From contig JAHLKH010000071.1 of assembly GCA_025526915.1 (NCBI GenBank), positions 57,270 to 121,269 of the forward strand: DNA of 64,000 bases, read 5' to 3'. Positions 34,009 to 43,514 of this stretch are shown here, piece by piece. A model generated the notes under the pieces. The model had not been told where the DNA came from and did not search any database. It saw nothing but the letters and a program-made list of their open reading frames with translations. Each line of letters opens with the position of its first letter. Position 1 is the first letter of the stretch. A program made the position numbers and the translations under genes. The stretch is from Entophlyctis helioformis. Its lineage: Eukaryota; Chytridiomycota; Chytridiomycetes; Chytridiales; Chytriomycetaceae.

Positions 34009-34847
34009 GACCTGACTGTCGTCTCTGGAGCCGTCGAGTCGTCGCCTTCAGCAGACACAGACGCTGGAGCAGCAAGTGCCGTCTTGACCGGCGGGACCTC
34101 GTTCAGCTTGACCAGGTGTTCGCGAATGACCTTGAGCGATGGGAAGACCTCCGGATTGGTCATCTGCTGCATCTCAATGTTCGAGAAGTACGCCAGGAGC
34201 ACCGAGTGCGTAGGACGCTTGGCTGCCTGCACTGCCCGCTGAAAGGTCTCCAGCAGCAGTTGCTCGGCAGACAGCACCAGGGGACAACCGGCCATCGTGT
34301 TCAAGTCGTGGTAGTACTCGCACAACGTCTCCAGGCGCTCGAGGAAGGCAGAGGCCGTCTCGTCCGAGTGCATCTTGGCGGCCGTGACCTTTTCCCAGGC
34401 TGCAACGATGTCCCTTGTGCCATGTGGCATGACGACTGCCTTGAGCGCAGCGAGCACCTCGTTGAGCGACTTGGACGGGTCGTTGACGATGTACCTGAGA
34501 GGCTGGGAGACCATCTTCAGCAGGATGTCCTTCGCCATGCTCTGTCGGACGTCCTCCAGCCTCGCCGCCTCCTTTGCTACTGCCTCGGCCGCTGGCTTCA
34601 ACGCATCCGTTGCGGTTGCCGATGCGACTGCTGGTGTGTCGGTGCTTGGCACTTTTTCTTTCACAGCTGCTAATGGCGGGTCCACCGCCATGCCCGCCAG
34701 ACCCATATTCTGGCTGTTGTACGAGGTTGACTGCAGCTGTCTGTCGTATCGACTGAAGAAGGGCCTCCATGGCATGCCCACCCTCAGGAGGTCATCCTCG
34801 TTACTGTTACTCGCCAAGCCGGTGGTCGCACTTGCCAGTGCTGCCAT
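33558..34847 (-). CDS. Copia Gag
   Basis: The open frame starts at the ATG whose A is the last base of the 5' LTR. It encodes a copia-type Gag: SLNEVLAALKAVVMPHGTR, AAWEKVTAAKMHSDETASAF, LERLETLCEYYHDLN and IREHLVKLNEVPPVKTAL. The real coding part ends near 34020. Beyond that the frame reads the zinc-knuckle region out of phase, so the rest to 33558 is spurious. Pol lies in the -1 frame relative to gag. Since most copia elements have one gag-pol frame, this is either a lost base at about 34020-34060 or a recoding site. Confidence 0.85.
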   Translation of the reverse strand: MAALASATTGLASNSNEDDLLRVGMPWRPFFSRYDRQLQSTSYNSQNMGLAGMAVDPPLAAVKEKVPSTDTPAVASATATDALKPAAEAVAKEAARLEDVRQSMAKDILLKMVSQPLRYIVNDPSKSLNEVLAALKAVVMPHGTRDIVAAWEKVTAAKMHSDETASAFLERLETLCEYYHDLNTMAGCPLVLSAEQLLLETFQRAVQAAKRPTHSVLLAYFSNIEMQQMTNPEVFPSLKVIREHLVKLNEVPPVKTALAAPASVSAEGDDSTAPETTVRSCATTVGGVATSSGRARSRRGLGMATVVTGTAEAVDAVVAGAAAAGAAAATEASTLHRMKPDQPTRLVQQNSRRGSVWALSRARSSRRSTQTLLGQLQHTRHSQLLTASTATRSCWTAVQHRLMSRALRCSATLRRGVGSCVVLAIITWR

Positions 34848-34973
34848 GTTGAATGTTGCCGTTGGTTCTGCGACTGGCTTGCGAGACAGTATTTTCTTGT
34901 TGTATTAAAACAAATTTCCAATCCAAATTCCACTTTCATCATCCACTGCAACAACCAATCTGCTCCCGCAACA
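34847..34973 (-). repeat. Copia 5' LTR and adjacent primer-binding site
   Basis: 127 bases, matching the 3' LTR. On the element strand the LTR is followed directly by TGGCAGCACTGGCAAG, which begins with TGG and could pair with a tRNA 3' end. The gag ATG overlaps this junction. Confidence 0.9.
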
Positions 34974-34978
34974 CAGCC

Positions 34979-35446
34979 GCAGATCATCGATGGCCGCGTG
35001 GGCAGCGGCCGCAGATGATGTGGTTGCCTTGAGTGCTCGGCTGGTGTCTGACGCCCCCGTGTGGAGGCGCACGAGTTCGTAGAACATGTGCTCTCCAGTG
35101 ATGGTGAAGGGCCGCCTGGGGGCACTCCCAGCGCCGGGCTGGACGGCCGGCGTGCTGGAGAGGAACGCCTCTTGGCGCCGACCAGCGTCTGCATCGTGGC
35201 GGCCCAACAGATCGGCCGAGGAGTGGCGGCGCGCTGGTGAGGCGCCAAAAGACGCGCCCAGAGCAGAGTCGGCCATCAAGACGGACGACGTACCCGCAGG
35301 GTCGGGGCGGTGCTGGAACCTTGGGGGGTGGCGTCGATGAACGAGCGGGCCGTATCGAACGAGGCCTCGCCAAGGAGGTCCTGGTCGGTGCCCAAGGGGG
35401 CGGCAGCCGAGCGAGCCGCGGGCTGGGGCGAGCGCTCGACGGCCAT
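34979..35446 (-). pseudogene. Chromovirus gag N-terminus, separated by the copia insertion
   Basis: Starts at ATG 35446 after a U-rich leader containing three CGATTTTTCCGT units. It reads MAVERSPQPAARSAA..., then EHMFYELVRLHTGASDTSR and AAAHAAIDDLRL up to the copia target site, where it continues in frame at 29712. A run of six G (35323-35328, plus strand) is one base too short to keep the frame, so this part is also broken as given. Confidence 0.75.
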
Positions 35447-35542
35447 CTGAAAAAACGGAAAAATCGACGGAAAAATCGACGGAAAAATCGATCGACGGCG
35501 GCGGGAAACGGCGGCCGACGGCGTCGAGAGGGCGGTTCTTGC

Positions 35543-35802
35543 TGTAGTACTGGGCCGCCAGACGGACTTGCCGGCTGGTCTCTCGGGTCAGTATGTGTGC
35601 ACGCGAGGAAGGGCGGGCAGACGACTCTTCATTGGGAGGCAGCACAGACCTGGTCTCTCGGGTCAGTATGTGTGCACGCGAGGAAGGGCGGGCAGACGAC
35701 TGCAAGAACGGGGGAAACCAGAGCGGCCAGTGCGGCCCGACAATGTCTGTCCGGTCACGTGGGTCACGTGGATCACGTGACCGCGACCGAGCATCCGTTA
35801 CA
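35543..35802 (-). repeat. Chromovirus 5' LTR
   Basis: 260 bases with the same internal ~52-base repeats and three CACGTG boxes as the 3' LTR. The next cellular gene model begins only 11 bases to its right. Confidence 0.93.
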
Positions 35803-35813
35803 AAGCGACTGTG

Positions 35814-36736
35814 ATGGACAGCACGCCCCCACATACGACCGCCTGCATCGCTGGCACACCACCTGGCTGGCCAGACACTCACCTCTGCAATGCATCGCAA
35901 TCCTTCAACGACACAGCAGCTGTTCCCAACCGCCTTGGATGCAACGCCGTTGACGCTTTCGAGCTCGGCCGATGCGACGGCATGGTCCAGTCAACCGCCC
36001 AGCACAGTGCATGCCTCTCAGAGAGCATCGCACACCAGGTGGGTCGCTTGCCCCTTGCGCTGATTGCCTTGTCTGTGTGCTGCAGCACTGACCGGCCGGC
36101 TGCTTGCTGCGGCTGTACTTGGTGCTGTGCTCAGCCTGCTCCTTCCAAGCCCGCCAAGCCAATCGGCATCGTCGGCCGCAACGACAACGACCACAGCGAG
36201 GGTCGCAGCACGGTCAAGAGCCGCTGCCAGGACGGTGAGTGCCGTCTGCCTTGCGCATGCTGCCTGCGGCTGTGTTTGTTTGCTGGTCTGTCTGCCTGTC
36301 TGCCCGACCGTCTGCCTGCCTGTGGGATTGTGGCTGTTTTGCTGTGCTTGGGAGGAGATTTCGAATGGCGCGATGCGGCGGTTTGTGAGCTGACCCACAC
36401 GGCTTGCTCTCGCTTGCCTTGATCCACAGCCATGCAGTCGGCTCGTCCGGCCGCCAAGCGCCGTCGCGACGACGACAACGACAACGACGACAACGAAAAG
36501 GACGAGGACAGCGTACGCCGGCCGCTCAAGGCAGCACGGCTGATGTCGATCGGTTTTGTGATGAACCGTCTTGAGGAAGACCCTCAAGATGAGGTCATGG
36601 ACATTGTCATGACCCGACGATGTGAGTTTATGGCTGCCTGGTCGGTTGGCTGGTTGCTGGCTGCTTGCTGACCACGCACAATCACATTTCAATGCACCAC
36701 ACTGCAGATGCTCCTGCCCGCAAGATCCGCCGGTGA
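35814..36736 (+). CDS. Small basic/acidic nuclear-type orphan protein, spliced
   Basis: Exons: 35814-36038, 36135-36234, 36430-36621, 36708-36736, 181 residues with consistent phases. Exons 2-4 are well supported (GTGAGT donors, CTCAG, CCACAG and CTGCAG acceptors). They encode PAPSKPAKPIGIVGRN, a basic cluster (PAAKRRR, a nuclear-localisation-like signal), an Asp/Asn/Glu run (DDDNDNDDNEKDED), and a helical tail RLMSIGFVMNRLEEDPQDEV ending APARKIRR. Exon 1 is less certain: it is Cys/Thr-rich and begins 11 bases from the chromovirus LTR, so the true 5' exon may have been displaced. Family unknown. Confidence 0.5.
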
Positions 36737-36767
36737 TCTGCTCTCAGTCACTGTGTGTGCGGCATCG

Positions 36768-36769
<2 letters not shown>

Positions 36770-36799
<30 letters not shown>
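36770..36799. repeat. (CA)n microsatellite
   Basis: About 15 AC/CA units just downstream of the preceding gene's stop codon. Confidence 0.9.
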
Positions 36800-36800
<1 letters not shown>

Positions 36801-38465
36801 CTTTGTTTAACCCGCCGCTCACTTTTGTTTTACACACATACATGCGATTATCATTGAATGAATCCACTCTGTTTTGGACACTGCCGAGTATGCACGCTTG
36901 ATGCGAACAGCAAGCATGATGTCCGTTCAAGCACTGGTCGAGCTGGTGCTTGCATGCATCGAGTCGCATCCAGATGAAGCAATCAGCCGTGGGCAATGTG
37001 CGTCTGTGGTGCCAGCCCACGCCTGCAATGCAGCCTCAAAATAGACAGCAACAGAAACACAAACAGCCCGTCGTGCCAGCCTCTGCTGCGTCGTGTGATC
37101 GCTGCGTTCTTGCTGTGCTCATCCTGATGCCGTCAAGCATGAGGCAAGCAGCACGGCGTCGTTTTCGGCAGTTCATCAACTCGGCACTGCAGCATTGGTC
37201 GCTTGGCGTGCCAGCAGCAATGCAGTATCTGCACACTGCACGAACGAGGAGCAAGTCGTGTGCGCGTCCAACCCCCGTGCTTCCGTGCGGCGTGACAGCC
37301 GTCCAGACCGCGACAATGATCACAAGTGCTGCCTCCTGCACGGTTGTGGAGAGTGTTGCCTTTGGATCAGAGGCTGCAATGGCTGAACACCACAGACCGT
37401 TTGCTCCTCCAACCGCTCTGGTTGACAGTGTGGATGAGCAAGCCGACTCTTGCTGATTGCCGACCACAATGCATCCCATGCTGTGACGCTCGGCCACCAT
37501 TGCGCATGCCACAAGCAGCACAGCCTCATCAAGCCGTGCCACTCCATGAATGCATCCAATGGATCTGAATCTGTCCGTCTTGGTCTCCAACCAGCCGACT
37601 CCAATCCCGTGTTGGTCTGTTTTGGCGTCGGATCCCTTGAGACGCGCTTTCCCATCATAGCCGCTTCGAATGTCCCTCCTTGTGAGTGTTGGCTGGGAAA
37701 GCGTGTTCTTGATGCGTGGCTGTCTGGCTGTCTGGTTGTCTGGCTGTCTTGGCGCGTGCAGTCGCTGGCAGTACATCTGCGCTGCATGCAAGACGAGCAG
37801 GCTGCCATGCTGCTCCCAGCCAGCTGAGCATCAGCAGCAGCACTGCTCGTGTCTCTGTTTGTGGATTCCCAATGCTGTCCATGCCAAGCATCGTTTGGTG
37901 GATGGCTCTGCCTGGCTCTGCCGTTTGCATTGTGGCGTTCGCTCAGTGGACATCTGCCGCCCAGTCTGCATGCGCTGCGTGGCTCTCCATCCATCCGACT
38001 CGATACTCACTGCAACTGCTCCTTGCCTGCTGTCCTCCCTGCACCTGATATCGGTGTTGGCGTCGGCCTTCCTGCAACAACAACAACAACGACATGGCCC
38101 GTCGCGTGCTGACGCGTCACTGCCCTTGCCCCAACGCCATTCACCAACGCGGCGTACCGTTTCCCGTGCGATCCGCGGCTTCCTGGTGTCGCTGTTCCGC
38201 ACTTGCTCGCTGCCCAACAACAATGCCAACAACAAGAAATCCATCATCGCGCCGTGGCAACTCGCAAAGACAACCATCAACGCAATGTCGCTGCTGTTCT
38301 CCATGAATGGACTCGCCGTTCAAACCACGTCGCCATGGCTCTGCGTGTGTTGGATGCATGTCTGCCGTGTGCACACCATGCTGCCTCTGTTGCAGCATCC
38401 CAGCTCACACCATCGCCCGTCTCACTCTGCCTTTGCAGCTCCTCACTGGCGCGTTCATCCTCACC
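36800..38465. other. No gene supported
   Basis: Both strands carry long open frames (for example 251 codons on the minus strand at 37791-37036), as expected by chance at this GC content. None has consistent splice sites, domain signatures or a natural composition. A CAA repeat lies at 38077-38090. Upstream exons of the next gene could hide here. Confidence 0.4.
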
Positions 38466-40510
38466 ATGCGTCCCCGCCTGACAGTCGGCCGGCTGCTGCG
38501 TTTGTCGTCCGTTCTTGGCAAGCCGGCGACTGCAGCCATTGCATCCATGCCAGCATCAGCTGCTGCGCCGTGCATTGACTCGTCGGATTCGCATGTTGAC
38601 CAGACACGTTTGGCTGATGGCAAAGGCAAGTGCAGCCATGCACTGACGGGCAGATACTACTGCCATCTGCGTGCCATCTGCGTGTCATCTGCGTGCCATC
38701 TGGATGGCGACTCTGTCAATCATCATGGCTTGATTCTGACGCTCGCTCGCTCGCCTGCCATGCAACACTCCTCAGCAGACACATGCCTCTGCCTCGCTCG
38801 TGTCCCGATGCTCGTCCCGGACGATATCCCTGCTGCAACAGCCGCCTGCGACGACATGGCGATGCTCATGCCACCGGCCAGCACCGCTGTCGTTCAGACG
38901 CTCTCGATCCAGCCACACGCCAGCCGCATCTGCATCAACCTGGCTGTGCTTGCTCCAATGCAACACCAGCAAGCCACGATCCATGGGACGACGGTCAAAG
39001 GTGCGGCTTGAGGCTGGTGCTGAGGCTGCCTGCATCTGTATCATGCCGTCATCTGACGCTCGCGACTGATCCGTGCCATGCATGTCCAGCCACCTTCCAC
39101 ATCGCGATGCCCATTGACAAGCTCGCCATGCTTGTCGCATCGCTTAACCGTCGTTCCAGAGGCGCCATCCGCTCCCTCCTGAGTGAGTCTGGCGACAGTG
39201 TGGTTGACTGTGCGGCCAATGCTCTCTCGCTTGGTTCGCGTGTTTGCAAGGTGCAGCAGGTGTCTCAATCGCAGCTGACTCTTGCCATCACAGACCGCAG
39301 CCGATATGCCCACAATGAGATCATCTCATTCCAAGTTGTTGCAGTGGTGCCATCCAGCTGGGTGCGGCTGCAGGTGGACTGTCTGATGCTCATTTCAATG
39401 CCTTGATGCAATGACAGCTCACATCCATATGCGCTGTGAATGGCAGGTGTTTGAGCGCCAGGATCAGTCCATTGTCAGCCAGCAGCCTCGCCCATTGCTT
39501 GGCATTGCACCTGCAATGGAGCCGCCGTCGTTTGCTGGATTCAAGACGGCTGCTCGGACCCCTCGCCTTCGAGGCAGCAGCCGTGGTGCACAGCCTGTGC
39601 CGATCATGCCGGCTGTTGCGGTTGCTGCCAAGAGCGGTGGGTCTGGCACATTGGCTGCTGCCATTCATGGTCGTGTGCGGCGTGCATGTGTTGGATCTAA
39701 CCACGAGCTGATTGACATCTGTGATCTTGTGGTGCTCCCCAGGCTACAACGCCAACCAACAGCATGCACTTGCCACAGCAAGTGCTGACTGTGCCCAGAT
39801 CAGCCGCACGATCGGATATGGCATGCCATGTAAGTTGGTGGCTTGTGACTCCACGCGTCCTGCAAGAAGGCTGCATCAGCCAGCCTGCGATCATGTGCAC
39901 CAGCACTCCTCTGCATTCATGGCTTGCTGGTGCTTGTTGTTGGTGGACCGATCTCGTGACTGACAATGGATGCTCGCCTGTGGCAGCCATCACGGCTGCA
40001 GTCGAGCCACCACCGCCTGGATGGCAAGCCAGCAGCCAAGCGCCAGAGATGGAGCCGCCTGCTGGCATGCCAAAGGCAGGTGATCAAGTCAGCATGCCAC
40101 ACTCTGCGCTGAACACTGCAGCAGAGTGTGGCACTGGCTCGCCTGGTTGTGAAGTTGGCACGCCGCTTCCACCACCACGCCGATCTGCGGCCAAGGCAAG
40201 CCGGGCGGCATTCAAGCCAGGCCGCGATGAGATCAAGAGCATGGAGCGCGGCTGGATGCCATTTGGCAATGCCCGCTCGCTTGACGGCCCGAACACGCCG
40301 CGGAAGGCACCAAAGCCAACAGCGGCACCACCACCACCACCACGCAAGACAAGCCGGCCGCGCATCCAGCCGACCTGTGAAGATCTCAAGAGCATGGAAC
40401 GCGGATGGAAGCCGGCTGGCAACGCTCGCAGTCTTGGCGGGTTGAGCGCCACACGGAACACCAAGCATGTGTCCATGTCGCAGCCCACTGCCAAGACAGC
40501 CACGCGTTGA
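38466..40510 (+). CDS. Orphan multi-exon protein with two ERGW-x2-GNARSL repeats
   Basis: Model exons: 38466-38625, 38842-39000, 39090-39182, 39294-39334, 39447-39636, 39743-39829, 40002-40510, about 412 residues; phases agree at every junction. The first intron has a GC donor (GCAAGT) and the donor after exon 4 is weak. The N-terminus is Arg/Leu-rich (MRPRLTVGRLLRLSSVLG), like a presequence or membrane-proximal helix. The middle includes LSIQPHASRICINLAVL, FHIAMPIDKLAMLVASLNRR and RSRYAHNEIISFQ. The C-terminal exon is Pro-rich with poly-Pro tracts and two tandem units, KSMERGWMPFGNARSL and KSMERGWKPAGNARSL. No family recognised. The poly-Pro could bind profilin or SH3/WW domains, which is inference only. 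Confidence 0.5.
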
Positions 40511-40849
40511 TCATGCGAACAGACAGCAACCAATCCATAGAACAAGACATCCATTGAACGCATCCACTTCCATTCCCCTTCTTCAATACACACTCTTCAC
40601 TTTAGATCCGCGTCTCTTTGAGCGTCTCTCGTGTGCAATGCTCGATTGGCTTGCATGCCGCCACTGCTCTCAGCGCATTGCTCAATGAGTCACGGACACT
40701 GCACATGCAAGACACTGCATGCGATGCTGGCAGTGGGATCGTGCTTCAGCTGATGGACAACTCGCCGTGAGCACCCTCGCAGACGACAGCTTCAAGGGGA
40801 TGTGTCGTTCATTGGATGCCATTGCCAAACAGTGCTGTTTCAGAGCCGC
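40511..40849. other. Intergenic left flank of the 40.9 kb LTR element
   Basis: No convincing gene. Short exon-like frames occur around 40760-40850 but I could not join them to anything. Confidence 0.4.
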
Positions 40850-40853
40850 GACT

Positions 40854-40998
40854 TATCAACGCTTCTCGTTGTATTCCGCAGCCAAGATCACGTGACTGGG
40901 ATCTGTGGCTTCGCATTGTGGCACTTGCGTCCTTTCCCTAGAATGAAGTTATCTTATTGCGGTCTGATCCCTCCCTACCTGAGCTAAGATCGTTGATT
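40854..40998 (+). repeat. 5' LTR of the non-autonomous element
   Basis: 145 bases. It contains AGATCACGTGACTGG at about 40887, sharing GATCACGTGAC with the chromovirus LTR. The ends do not carry the usual TG...CA. Confidence 0.85.
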
Positions 40999-41871
40999 GG
41001 TCCGACTTCTCGGAATCCTATTGATACGACCCGCAGCCAAGGCCATCTCCAGGCCGCCCGAGTAGCGATTGCTTGTGTCCGTTGGCCTCTCTTGCGGTGG
41101 ACGGTATGCTCCCTCGCCCTCCCGCCATCGCATAGCAAGTTGTCCCTGTCAGAGCGGCCAGACATGTGTTCCCATTGGTGCCGCCGTCGTCCTCCCTGCT
41201 CAGCCGTGCCATGTGGCTGCTGCTGCCAAAAGATAAGTGTGATATGGTTCTCGTCGGTCTGCCCCGCTGCCTCTGGCATGCCGCTGTGCCACCGTGCCAC
41301 CCAGACACGCCTCACGGCCATATTCCTGCTCCGCTCCCATATAGCCTCCTCCCAGGCCCTGCCACGCAGGTCGGCCTGCCCGTCACGGTGTCAACAAAGG
41401 CACTGGCCGTCACGGTCTGCCTCGCACAGCTCGCATGGATGTCACATCCTATCCACGAATGCGTTCGCCAATGCGCATGATTCCGTCCCTCACTCCCGGC
41501 CGCCACGCAGCAGCGCGGTCTCTGTGATCCCTCCTTTGTCACATGGATTACCGACCACCAGTGTCACCAAGCCGTCACCCCACGCTCCCGCACATCATGC
41601 CACCATACCATGCCTCGTTCGCCCAGATCGGCATGCCGTCAGCCGCGCCGGCAGGCTCATCGGATCTTGGCCAGCCTCAGCAACATTCGCACAGACGACG
41701 GTCTCTTGTCCGCAATGCCCCGTTAAGTAGTGGGTTCGCCGTGCATCTTCCTGTGCTCTGTTACTGTCTCTGTCTCTGGTACCGCCTTCCGTCTACTGTT
41801 GTTGCTTCCACGTCCCATACTTCCGTCGCCCCTCGCGATCTGCCACCCCTGGGCAGCAGGCGGCGTGTTGC

Positions 41872-42430
41872 GGTCACCCCCGCGTCGGTATAGGGTGTAA
41901 GATGTGGAATCCTCACACGCACCTTGCCACTGGTCGGCTATGCGTGGCAGTGCCAAGGCAGGACCACGGGATTGATTCGTGCGCCGGTCACCCCCACGTC
42001 GGTATTAGGGTGTCAGATGTGGAATCCTCACACGCACCATACCGCTGGTCGGCTGTGTTGGCGCGTGCCAATGCAGGACCATGGGATTGACTTGAGCGCC
42101 GGTCACTCCCGCCCGGTATTAGGGTGGCGATGTGGGGTCGTCCCACACGCACCATACCGCTGGTCGGCTATGCGTGGCATTGCCAAGGCAGGACCACGGG
42201 ATTGATCTACTCACGGCCTGCTGTCGCGGACGGCGCGCGTCATGGCACTCTCCATACCACACCGTCTCCTCCACTGTGCACAATCTGCGACCCCTGGGCA
42301 GCAGGCGGCGTGTTGCGGTCATCCCGCGTCGCTGTAGGGTGTCGATGTGGAATCCTCCCACACGCCCTGCCACCGGTCGGCTGTGTTGGCGCGTGCCAAG
42401 GCAGGACCACGGGATTGATCTACTCACGGC
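41872..42430. repeat. ~112-base minisatellite inside the non-autonomous element
   Basis: Diverged units begin GGTCACCCCCGCGTCGGTAT or similar at about 41872, 41986, 42101 and 42317. Each has GATGTGGAATCC, CACACGCAC, CTGGTCGGCT and GCAGGACCACGGGATTGAT. The last two are separated by a longer insert. The array makes up about a quarter of the interior and shows no constant reading frame. Confidence 0.75.
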
Positions 42431-43352
42431 CTGCTGTCGCGGGTGGCGCCCGTCATGTGACAGTCCTTCCATCACATCATGTTCCTCCTGCCAGCCCATC
42501 CTCCCTGGCTGTGCACCAGGCCGTGTCCCATAGTCCGTCCGTCATGACACATACTCCAACTCATGACCTGCAATGGGCAACAGATCCCATACCATCATCC
42601 TCCACCGAGTCTGCGTGTTGCCGCACGGCAGTTGGTCGCTCCTCAACGCCTCGGCCGTCGGAGTGGCAAGAATAGAGTCCATCTCTGGAGCCTGGCACAC
42701 AAGGACGCTGAGCTCCGTCATCAAGTGTCCACGCCGCTCATGTCCCGTGGTGCACGCCCAAGTACCGTTCCAGCAGATCACCAAGGATGCTGCGAGCCCA
42801 CTACCAAGGGCAGGTCGTGGCAACGCGTTGGTGCGCGTCGCGGCAGATCCCCAGAGCGAGTACAAGGTCGCAATCCTCACGCCAGACAAGGCTATGCCGG
42901 CCGTGCTACTGTCAATGGTACTCGGCGTCGCACTACATGCGGTGCACCTCCAGTCGTCCTCTGTTCTCGGCTCTCCGTCTCTGGCCTCATCCGACGCGTC
43001 CGTCTTGTCGCGCCACGTCGCTCTGCGCAATGTCACACCGTCTCATTCCACCGCGTAACGCCACGCCACACTGCATCCTCCTGGTCCACAACCATCTCTT
43101 CTTTCGATCTCCTGGCTCTTCCGTCGCGTCCACTCTACCCGTACCAATCTCCTGGTTGCGTCCATTCTGGCCATTCTATCCTTACCGTCTCTTGGTTCGC
43201 ACGTCTGCCGCGTCCTTCCGGGCCATTACACCTGTCGCTTCTAGCCATCCGTCTCCTCCAAAGCCTCTACCGCGTCTTGTGGTGGTCACGTCATCGGCAA
43301 TCCGTTGCCGAAATATGTCTCGGTTGGTTCCATGGCACCCAGGAAAAGGAGG

Positions 43353-43497
43353 TATCAACGCTTCTCGTTGTATTCCGCAGCCAAGATCACGTGACTGGGA
43401 TCTGTGGCTTCGCATTGTGGCACTTGCGTCCTTTCCCTAGAATGAAGTTATCTTATTGCGGTCTGATCCCTCCCTACCTGAGCTAAGATCGTTGATT
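43353..43497 (+). repeat. 3' LTR of the non-autonomous element
   Basis: 145 bases, no difference from the 5' copy that I can see, directly preceded by the purine tract 43341-43352. Confidence 0.85.
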
Positions 43498-43514
43498 GAC
43501 TGTCGCCACCTCGT

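Larger units (their letters stand above)
29713..34973 (-). mobile_element. Ty1/copia retrotransposon nested inside the chromovirus gag
   Basis: Two 127-base LTRs (29713-29839 and 34847-34973), identical as far as I can read, start TGTTGAATG and end CCCGCAACA (TGTTG...CAACA). The 5-base sequence CAGCC flanks both sides (29708-29712 and 34974-34978), a perfect target-site duplication. Gag and pol lie on the minus strand with the copia order protease, integrase, reverse transcriptase, RNase H. Identical LTRs point to a recent insertion. Removing the element and one CAGCC rejoins the chromovirus gag frame exactly. Confidence 0.97.
23800..35802 (-). mobile_element. Ty3/gypsy chromovirus, split by a nested copia element
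   Basis: Terminal direct repeats of 260 bases (23800-24059 and 35543-35802) begin TGTAGTACTGG and end CATCCGTTACA, giving TGTA...TACA ends. The coding strand is minus: gag, protease, reverse transcriptase, RNase H, integrase and a terminal chromodomain, the order of chromoviruses. A purine tract (GGGGGGAG) borders the 3' LTR at 24060-24067. No TGG primer site follows the 5' LTR, so priming may be by another mechanism. No target-site duplication is visible (AGAAA left, AAGCG right). Without the inserted copia element it would be about 6.7 kb. Confidence 0.93.
40854..43497 (+). mobile_element. Non-autonomous LTR retroelement (TRIM/LARD-like), no coding capacity seen
   Basis: Two 145-base direct repeats (40854-40998 and 43353-43497), identical as far as I can read, start TATCAACG and end CGTTGATT, so they have 7-base inverted ends (ATCAACG/CGTTGAT). 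GACT lies on both sides (40850-40853 and 43498-43501), a 4-base target duplication. TGGTCCGACTTCTCGGAATC follows the left LTR, overlapping its last base. Its complement has the layout of a tRNA 3' end: partial T loop, 5-base stem, 7-base acceptor, A, CCA. AGGAAAAGGAGG, a polypurine tract, abuts the right LTR. The ~2.35 kb interior has no reverse transcriptase, integrase or gag I can recognise. Proteins from another element must mobilise it, if it is still active. Confidence 0.85.

Noticed and set aside
37036..37791. 251-codon minus-strand frame
   Set aside because: Composition (Cys, Thr, Ser, Arg mix) is not protein-like, there are no motifs, and long chance frames are frequent at this GC content.
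41543..43486. Open frames inside the non-autonomous element
   Set aside because: Pro/Ser/His/Cys-rich and crossing the minisatellite and LTR, with no gag, protease, integrase or RT motif.
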